From the NCBI RefSeq assembly GCF_937876455.1, contig NZ_CALFIG010000023.1:1-5708 (forward strand): DNA of 5,708 bases, in the 5' to 3' direction. Under the pieces are notes generated by a model that ran no database searches, was not told the DNA's origin, and saw only the letters and a list, made by a program, of their open reading frames with translations. The number at the start of each line of letters is the position of its first letter. Within the stretch, counting starts at the first letter, position 1. Shown here one piece after another: positions 5,646 to 5,708 of the stretch. This stretch comes from an uncultured Flavobacterium sp. GTDB taxonomy: Bacteria > Bacteroidota > Bacteroidia > Flavobacteriales > Flavobacteriaceae. A program made the position numbers and the translations under genes.

Positions 5646-5708
5646 TTGTTTTCATAAACGGAGGTAGGTTTTGTATTTTTTCGCCTCCAGTTGTAACGTC
5701 TAACTTTT
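5629..5708 (-). CDS. terS: C-terminal end of a probable terminase small subunit (cut by right edge)
   Basis: Reading from the right edge, one frame gives KLDVTTGGEKIQNLPPF followed by MKTNESQS and a TAA at 5631-5629, overlapping the start of the large terminase by 17 bases. A 'DVTT.GE.I' stretch close to the C-terminus is typical of small terminase subunits, which recognise the packaging site and recruit the large subunit. Its position immediately before terL supports the call. A second frame is also open to the TGA at 5644-5642, which would make an ATGA junction. Its peptide (KVRRYNWRRKN) uses rarer AGG and CGA codons and resembles nothing I know. Only 25 residues are visible, so the identity is tentative. 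Confidence 0.55.
   Translation of the reverse strand, partial: KLDVTTGGEKIQNLPPFMKTNESQS

Noticed and set aside
1..5708. Defence system, toxin-antitoxin, retroelement, CRISPR array, tRNA or insertion sequence
   Set aside because: All the coding capacity is taken by phage packaging and structural genes; I saw no repeat array, cloverleaf, terminal inverted repeats or transposase motifs.

Overview
The window is a late structural (morphogenesis) block from a tailed bacteriophage or prophage. Every gene I can support lies on the minus strand, so transcription runs from position 5708 down to 1. The host is most likely a member of the Bacteroidota. Three things suggest this: the DNA is AT-rich, none of the eight visible start codons has a convincing Shine-Dalgarno sequence, and several proteins have the look of structural proteins I associate with Bacteroidota phages. 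The host call is an inference, because no host gene is present.

In transcription order the layout is as follows. (1) The C-terminal tail of a gene, probably the small terminase, enters at the right edge (5629-5708). (2) A complete large terminase follows (4497-5645), with Walker A, Walker B and RNase H-fold nuclease motifs. (3) A two-frame gene pair (4054-4500 and 3827-4087) looks like a tail assembly chaperone. Its long form would be made by a -1 frameshift on a run of nine T (4094-4102), a layout like lambda G/GT. (4) After a 48-bp gap come a tail-terminator-like protein (3359-3778) and an HK97 gp10-like protein (2878-3366). (5) Three unassigned structural genes follow: a 254-aa protein, a 209-aa protein with a tail-fibre-like motif, and a 240-aa protein. 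(6) The first 256 codons of a larger, probably baseplate or tail-tip gene run off the left edge (1-769).

The genes are packed as one operon: most neighbours overlap by 4 to 17 bases through ATGA, GTGA or similar junctions, and the only real gap is at 3779-3826. The terminase would package DNA and the remaining genes would build the tail. Portal, protease, capsid and tape-measure genes are not in the window. Terminase running straight into a chaperone-like pair and tail genes is an unusual order. The best-supported noteworthy signal is the predicted programmed frameshift. I saw no RNA gene, CRISPR array, insertion sequence, defence gene or convincing promoter or terminator.
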